Source: Micromonospora coriariae (GTDB lineage Bacteria > Actinomycetota > Actinomycetes > Mycobacteriales > Micromonosporaceae). Taken from it: a stretch of 64,000 nt of DNA. The position numbers and the translations under genes are program-made. The notes beneath the pieces are model-generated. The model had not been told where the DNA came from, did no database searches, and saw only the letters and a program-made list of their open reading frames with translations. The stretch is from contig NZ_LT607412.1 of NCBI RefSeq assembly GCF_900091455.1, positions 5,642,001-5,706,000 of the forward strand, read 5' to 3'. Of this stretch, positions 59,560-64,000 are shown one piece after another; position 1 is the stretch's first letter; each line of letters begins with the position of its first letter.

Positions 59560-60015
59560 TCAGACCAGCGCGGGGACGGGGCGGAAGAGGATGAGTTGGC
59601 GTACCCGGCCCTCGCGCAGCACCTGCAACCACAGCGCCGCGGGTGGGCAGTGCTCCGGGGCGTCGGGCGGGCTGATCAGGTCGGTCTCCCAGATCAGCAC
59701 CTCACCGCTGGCCACGACGTTGCGCAGCCGCTGCCGTACCCCTTCCATCAGATCCTTCGTCATGCCCCGGACCGCCAGGTCGGTGCCGCCGCGCAGGCCA
59801 CCTGGCGCGAGCATCTCCGCGTCCGGCCACCAGCTCTCGCGCACCACCCGGTCGAAGTCGCCGCGCATCGCCGTTGTGACCATGTCGCGGCCCTCGCGCC
59901 ACCGGGCGCCGCTGGACGCGGTGACGTCGACGTGCGCCGCGGCCGCCGACGCCCGCAGGCCGTCGGCGAGGGTGCGGCGGGCGTGGCTGAGCCGGCTGCG
60001 GACGGTGCCGTTTTG
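59560..60015 (-). pseudogene. ECF sigma factor remnant: end of region 4 plus SnoaL-like tail
   Basis: The open frame from about 60015 to the TGA at 59560 reads NGTVRSRLSHARRTLADGL, the last helix of sigma region 4. It continues into a SnoaL-like domain: WREGRDMVTTAMRGDFDRVVRE, PDAEMLAPGGLRGGTDLAVRGM, GVRQRLRNVVASGEVLIWETDLISPPDAPEHCPPAALWLQVL. Regions 2 and the front of 4 are absent; what precedes is unrelated and runs into the WYL gene stop at 60073. A 107-residue product from ATG 59883 (SnoaL part only) is possible but would lack DNA-binding parts. It lies against the hydrolase pseudogene. Confidence 0.7.
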
Positions 60016-60072
60016 GCCGCGCCGTCGGCCGTTCGAGCCTACGGCGGACCCTTGTGCGACAGCCCGGGCTGC

Positions 60073-61041
60073 CTACCCGGTTGTCGGGCCGGCAGCCCGG
60101 GTGGCCCGGGCGCCGATCTCGCGGAGGTACGCGATCAGCTCCAGCGGCTCGTGCACCTCGATGTCGCAGCCGAGGGTCAGCAGGCGCCACGCCAGCCAGT
60201 CCAGGGTGTCGGCGTGACTGCGCAACCGGCAGGAGGTGGCGTCGATCGGCTCCAGGTCGACCGAGGCGCCACCGAGCGGGCCGGTCATCCGCTCGACCGG
60301 TGCGTGCAGGGTCACCACCGCCCGGTAGACCGGGGTCATTTCGAGCAGCTTCTCCGTCACGAACGCCGCGGCGTCGGGGGCCGGCAGGGGACGAGGTGCG
60401 ACACGGGACCGGGTGGATCGCAGCTCGCCCATCCGGTCCACCCGGAAGATCCGCCAGTCGCCCCGGTCGTTGTCGTAGCCCACCAGATACCACCGGTGGC
60501 CCGCTGACACCAGTTTGTGCGGCTCGACAAGTCGCTCACCGGTCGCGCCGTCGCGCCGCCGGTAGGTGAACCGGAGCTGCTCGCGGTTGGTGACGGCGGC
60601 GGCCAGGGCGGTCAGCTGCTCGGGGTCGACCGTCGGCCGGCTCCAGGTGAGCAGCGGTTCGGTGGCAGCGCCCAGCGCGCCGACCCGGTGGCGCAGCCGG
60701 GACGGCAGCACCTGTTCGAGCTTTGCCAGGGCTCGTACCGAGGCGTCCTCGATCCCGGCGACCGCGTGACCGGCGGCGGTACGCAGACCAACCGCGATCG
60801 CCACCGCCTCCTCGTCGTCCAGCAGCAGCGGCGGCATCGCCTTGCCGGCGACGAGGCGGTATCCGCCGATCGCGCCCATCGTCGCCCGCACCGGGTAGCC
60901 CAGGTCGCGCAGCCGTTCCACATCCCGGCGGACGGTGCGCAGGCTGACGCCGAGCCGAGCGGCCAGCTCGCTGCCGGGCCACTCGCGCGGGGTCTGCAGC
61001 AGCGACAGCAGACCCAGCAGCCGGGCGGGGGTGTCGGACAT
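60073..61041 (-). CDS. YafY/WYL-domain transcriptional regulator
   Basis: A 322-residue regulator. The N-terminal HTH_11 is MSDTPARLLGLLSLLQTPREWPGSELAARLGVSLRTVRRDVERLRDLGYPV, followed by GAIGGYRLVAGKAMPPLLLDDEEAVAIAVGLR. A WYL domain (LRFTYRRRDGATGERLVEPHKLVSAGHRWYLVGYDNDRGDWRIFRVDRM) and a C-terminal WCX extension follow. ATG 61041 gives the family N-terminus. It is divergent from the epoxide hydrolase with a 62-bp gap that contains GTGACAGAACCTGACC (61064-61079), an imperfect TGACAG/CTGACC inverted repeat and a possible operator. Confidence 0.92.
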   Translation of the reverse strand: MSDTPARLLGLLSLLQTPREWPGSELAARLGVSLRTVRRDVERLRDLGYPVRATMGAIGGYRLVAGKAMPPLLLDDEEAVAIAVGLRTAAGHAVAGIEDASVRALAKLEQVLPSRLRHRVGALGAATEPLLTWSRPTVDPEQLTALAAAVTNREQLRFTYRRRDGATGERLVEPHKLVSAGHRWYLVGYDNDRGDWRIFRVDRMGELRSTRSRVAPRPLPAPDAAAFVTEKLLEMTPVYRAVVTLHAPVERMTGPLGGASVDLEPIDATSCRLRSHADTLDWLAWRLLTLGCDIEVHEPLELIAYLREIGARATRAAGPTTG

Positions 61042-61103
61042 GGCCCCAGGATGCCAGTGATGTGTGACAGAACCTGACCTATATGGGTCGTAGCGTGGCC
61101 GGC

Positions 61104-62237
61104 ATGACGCCATTTCGCATCGACATCCCGCAATCGGACCTCGACGACCTGCGGGAGCGGCTCTCCCGGACCCGGTGGCCCCGCTCGTTGCCCGGCGCCG
61201 AGTGGAGCCGGGGGGTGCCGGTGGACTATCTGCGTGACCTGGCCGACCACTGGGCGACCGGTTACGACTGGCGGCTGCACGAGGCACGGCTGAACGAGTT
61301 CCCCCAGTTCGTCACCCGGATCGACGGGCTGGACGTGCACCTGCTGCACGTTCGCTCGCCGGAGCCGGACGCGCTGCCGTTGCTGCTGACGCACGGCTGG
61401 CCGAACTCGGTGGTCGAGTTCACCGAGCTGATCGGCCCGCTGACCGATCCGCGCGCCCACGGTGCGGACCCCGGGCAGGCCTTTCACGTGGTGGTGCCGT
61501 CGGTGCCCGGCTACGGCTTCTCGCAGGCGCCACCGGCCGGGTTCACGGTCGACCGGGTCGCCCGGATGTGGGCCGAGCTGATGCGCCGCCTCGGCTACGA
61601 CCGGTACGGAACCCAGGGCGGCGACCTCGGTGCGTACATCGCGCCGGAGGTGGCGACCGTGGCGCCCGAGCAGGTCATTGGCGTACACATCGACGGGGGG
61701 TTCGGCTTCCCGACCGCGGCCGACGTGCCGGGCATGACCGAGGCGGAACGCGCCGAGTGGAACCAGATGCAGCGGTGGATGAGCGGCGGCGTGGACCATC
61801 ACGCGCTGCTGCGGGCCGCGCCGATGACCCTCTCGTACGCCTGGAACGACTCACCCGTCGGGCTGCTGGCCTGGATGATGCAGAAATTCAAGGAGTTCAC
61901 CATGACGGTCCCGACGCCGGAGCAGGCCATCGACCGGGACCACCTGCTCACCAACGTGAGCCTCTACTGGTTCACCGGCACGTCGGGGTCGTCCTCGTGG
62001 CCGATGTACGAGCGCCTCACGCTCGCCGCCGACGGCGGCTTCGCCTGGCCGAAGGGGCAGCAGCGGGTGCCGTCCGGCGTGTACGGCGGCGGGTCCGCGC
62101 TGATGCGGCGCCTCGCCGAGCGGCACAACACCATCGTCCACTGGCCGGAGGGCAACCCGGGTAGCCACTTCGTGGCGATGGATGAGCCGCTGGCGCACGC
62201 GGCGGACATGCGCGCCTTCTTCGGGAGCCTGCGATGA
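61104..62237 (+). CDS. Epoxide hydrolase (EHN-domain alpha/beta hydrolase)
   Basis: A 377-residue enzyme with an N-terminal EHN domain (FRIDIPQSDLDDLRERLSRTRWP) and alpha/beta hydrolase core: HGWPNSVVEF (oxyanion), GYGFSQAP, nucleophile Asp in GTQGGDLGAYIAP and His in GNPGSHFVAMDEP. It shows microsomal-type epoxide hydrolase features. ATG 61104 starts right at the EHN domain; ATG 61083 would add seven residues. TAGCGT at 61091-61096 could be a -10 for a leaderless start at 61104. It would convert epoxides to diols in the cytoplasm. Overlaps the next gene (ATGA). Confidence 0.9.
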   Translation: MTPFRIDIPQSDLDDLRERLSRTRWPRSLPGAEWSRGVPVDYLRDLADHWATGYDWRLHEARLNEFPQFVTRIDGLDVHLLHVRSPEPDALPLLLTHGWPNSVVEFTELIGPLTDPRAHGADPGQAFHVVVPSVPGYGFSQAPPAGFTVDRVARMWAELMRRLGYDRYGTQGGDLGAYIAPEVATVAPEQVIGVHIDGGFGFPTAADVPGMTEAERAEWNQMQRWMSGGVDHHALLRAAPMTLSYAWNDSPVGLLAWMMQKFKEFTMTVPTPEQAIDRDHLLTNVSLYWFTGTSGSSSWPMYERLTLAADGGFAWPKGQQRVPSGVYGGGSALMRRLAERHNTIVHWPEGNPGSHFVAMDEPLAHAADMRAFFGSLR

Positions 62238-63391
62238 CCAGCCTGAGCTGGGATCAGGTGTGTGCCCGGCGCCTGGACCGGCACCGCCTCTCCGCGCCGA
62301 CGTCGGCCGCCGGGTTGGCGCCGGAGGCCGACACCGTCGCCGCTGTGGTGTCCACGATGTGCGGCGCACACGCCCAGGTCGCCTCCGCCGCCGAACTGTC
62401 GGTCGGGCTGCGGGTCCCGGGCGCCACCCGTGCGCTGGTGCGTCAGGCGCTGTGGATGGACCGGGCCCTGGTCAAGAGCCGCGGGCCGCGCGGCACAGTG
62501 CACCTGCTCGCCGCCGCCGACCTGCCGATGTGGACCGGCGCACTCTCCGCGCTGCCGGTCGCGTCGCATGAGCAGAGCCTGCTGACCCCCGGGCAGACCG
62601 AGCAGGTCCTCGCGGCCCTCGCCGACGCGCTGGCCGAGGCCGAGCTGACCACCGACGAGCTGACCGAGCAGGTGGTCGCCCGCACCGGCCCCTGGGCCGG
62701 CGAGCGGGTCATGGACGCCTTCCAGGACAAGTGGCCGCGCTGGATCTCCGCGATGACGGCCGCCACCCGGGGCGGGGTGATCTGCTTCGGCCCGAACCGG
62801 GGCCGCTCCACCACCCACACCAGCCCAACCCGCTGGCTGCCCGGGTTCGCGCCGATGGACGGCACGCCCGCGCTGGCCGAACTCGTCCGGCGCTACCTGT
62901 ACGCGTACGGGCCGGCCACCCCCGCGCAGTTCGCCCGGTGGCTGTCGGCACCCGCGACCTGGGCGGCGACGCTGTTCGAGTCGCTGGACCTGGCACCCGT
63001 CACGGTGGAGGGCACACGGGCGTGGGTGGCGGCCGGCGACACCGACTTCCCGGACGACCGGCCGTCGGGGGTACGCCTGCTGCCCTACTTCGACGCGTAC
63101 ACGGTCGGCTGCCACCCGCGCGACCTGCTCTTCCCCGGAGCCGCCGCCGACCGGGCACTCGCCCGTGGGCAGGCCGGCAACTACCCGGTGCTGCTGGTCG
63201 ACGGAACGGTCGCCGGGGTGTGGCACCAGCGTCGCTCCGGTCGCAGGATCCACGTGACGGTCGAGCCGTTGCGGACGCTCGGCGCCAGTCGGCTGCGGGC
63301 GCTGGAGGAGCAGGTCGAGCGGGTCGGTCAGGTCCTGGAGGGAACAGCGTCGCTGACCATCGGCCCGGTACAGGTCGGTCCGCACGCCTGA
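62234..63391 (+). CDS. Winged-helix DNA-binding (HTH_42, AlkZ/YcaQ-like) protein
   Basis: A 385-residue protein of the HTH_42 family: early CARRLDRHRLSAP, a middle ALWMDRALVKSRGPRGTVHLLAAADLPMW and a C-terminal VRLLPYFDAYTVGCHPRDLLFPG. The QxQ or QxD motif of AlkZ-type interstrand-crosslink glycosylases is not obvious, since GAHAQVASAAELSVGLR occupies the expected place. Glycosylase activity is uncertain. It is coupled to the epoxide hydrolase by an ATGA overlap, an interesting pairing because both could deal with reactive epoxide damage. Confidence 0.85.
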   Translation: MTSLSWDQVCARRLDRHRLSAPTSAAGLAPEADTVAAVVSTMCGAHAQVASAAELSVGLRVPGATRALVRQALWMDRALVKSRGPRGTVHLLAAADLPMWTGALSALPVASHEQSLLTPGQTEQVLAALADALAEAELTTDELTEQVVARTGPWAGERVMDAFQDKWPRWISAMTAATRGGVICFGPNRGRSTTHTSPTRWLPGFAPMDGTPALAELVRRYLYAYGPATPAQFARWLSAPATWAATLFESLDLAPVTVEGTRAWVAAGDTDFPDDRPSGVRLLPYFDAYTVGCHPRDLLFPGAAADRALARGQAGNYPVLLVDGTVAGVWHQRRSGRRIHVTVEPLRTLGASRLRALEEQVERVGQVLEGTASLTIGPVQVGPHA

Positions 63392-63410
63392 GCCGGGGCA
63401 GGATGGGGGC

Positions 63411-64000
63411 GTGGACATCGAGCCGGTCGACGCCGCGCCCCGGCGCGGGTTCCCCTGGGCGATGTTGCGGCAGCGCTGGCAGGATCTGACCTTCCTGCAC
63501 TGGCCCGTCGCACCGGAGCTCGTCGCACCGCTGCTGCCGGCCGGGACCCGCCCGGACACCCTGGACGGGGTCAGTCACGTCGGGCTGATCGGCTTCCGGA
63601 TGGTCGGGCTGGGCCTCGGCCGCGGGCCGGGAGTGCCCTACTTCGGCACCTTCTGGGAGACCAACGTCCGGCTCTACTCGGTCGACGACACCGGCCGGCG
63701 GGCCGTGGTGTTCCGGTCGCTCGACGCGTCCCGGCTGCTGCCGGTGCTCGTCGCCCGTGCGACGCTGCGGCTGCCGTACCTCTGGTCGTCGATGCGGTTG
63801 GACCGCGACGGTGACCGGCTCACCTACCGGTGCCGGCGTCGTTGGCCCGGCCCGGCCGGCGCGACGAGCCGCATGGTGGTCCGGGTGGGGGAGCGGATCG
63901 CCGACCCGACCCCGCTGGAGCATTTCGTCACAGCCCGCTGGGGGCTGCACACCCGGGCGTACCGGCGCACGCTGCACCTGCCGAACTGGCACCCGCGCTG
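63411..64000 (+). CDS. DUF2071 (YqjF-like) protein, 3' end beyond the window
   Basis: The frame opens at GTG 63411, 19 bp after the previous stop, and runs open to the window edge (196 codons). The sequence DLTFLHWPVAPELVAPLLPAGTRPDTLDGVSHVGLIGFRM, then GVPYFGTFWETNVRLYSVDD and RAVVFRSLDASRLLPVLVAR, is characteristic of DUF2071/acetoacetate decarboxylase-like-fold proteins. The function is unknown. GGATGGGGG upstream could serve as ribosome site. It probably forms an operon with the two preceding genes. Confidence 0.85.
   Translation, partial: MDIEPVDAAPRRGFPWAMLRQRWQDLTFLHWPVAPELVAPLLPAGTRPDTLDGVSHVGLIGFRMVGLGLGRGPGVPYFGTFWETNVRLYSVDDTGRRAVVFRSLDASRLLPVLVARATLRLPYLWSSMRLDRDGDRLTYRCRRRWPGPAGATSRMVVRVGERIADPTPLEHFVTARWGLHTRAYRRTLHLPNWHPR

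Noticed and set aside
59560..59883. Intact small SnoaL-like protein of 107 residues
   Set aside because: The frame continues upstream into sigma region 4 sequence, so it is better explained as the tail of a truncated ECF sigma factor.

Overview
The window is very GC-rich (about 70% or more) chromosomal DNA with dense genes, many GTG starts, GTGA/ATGA start-stop overlaps and secreted enzymes carrying Thr/Pro linkers and CBM2 domains. This points to a filamentous actinomycete, most likely Micromonosporaceae (Micromonospora-like); the genus is an inference from style, not a database result. I saw no rRNA, tRNA, CRISPR array, insertion sequence or prophage.

Region 1 (1-10972): the 3' end of a cutinase/PET-hydrolase-like gene. 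It is followed by a five-gene branched-chain-type ABC importer operon (two ATPases, two permeases, binding lipoprotein) closed by a strong terminator, then an SDR, a TetR regulator, a large LuxR-type ATPase regulator (LAL) and an acyl-CoA dehydrogenase. Several of these start from apparently leaderless promoters with palindromes across the start site.

Region 2 (11072-26431): a xylan utilisation locus. A LacI regulator and acetyl xylan esterase diverge from an oligosaccharide ABC importer, GH39 xylosidase, DUF624 membrane protein, GH42 and GH67 (alpha-glucuronidase). Two secreted CBM2 enzymes follow, a CE1-type esterase and a GH10 xylanase. Secreted enzymes debranch and cut xylan, the importer takes up oligomers, and intracellular enzymes finish them. 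Palindromes with GAAAGTTTC or TTCCGGAA cores sit at the promoters.

Region 3 (26439-44384): on the minus strand, a set of lipoproteins of mostly unknown role plus a second LAL regulator. Then a HxlR/quinone-reductase divergent pair, an ECF42-type sigma operon with two YCII-like proteins, a YjbR-like protein, soluble transhydrogenase, a two-component system divergent from a MacB/FtsX-type ABC system, and a secreted ricin-domain polysaccharide lyase.

Region 4 (44564-58221): a probable ring-cleavage catabolic cluster. One minus-strand operon encodes a CoA-transferase, a citrate-synthase-fold lyase, LigB and LigA dioxygenase subunits, a zinc-type MDR dehydrogenase and an aldehyde dehydrogenase. 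It diverges from an amidohydrolase and an IclR regulator. A shared operator-like palindrome (CGGAC, 4 bp, GTCCG) lies at both divergent promoters and also at the promoter of a distant MFS transporter, which suggests one regulon. The pairing of LigAB with a CoA-transferase and a citryl-CoA-lyase-like enzyme is the most interesting metabolic feature here.

Region 5 (58278-64000): a DUF5709 protein, two decayed genes (alpha/beta hydrolase and an ECF sigma C-terminal remnant), a WYL regulator divergent from an epoxide hydrolase, an HTH_42 (AlkZ-like) protein and a DUF2071 protein cut off by the window end.
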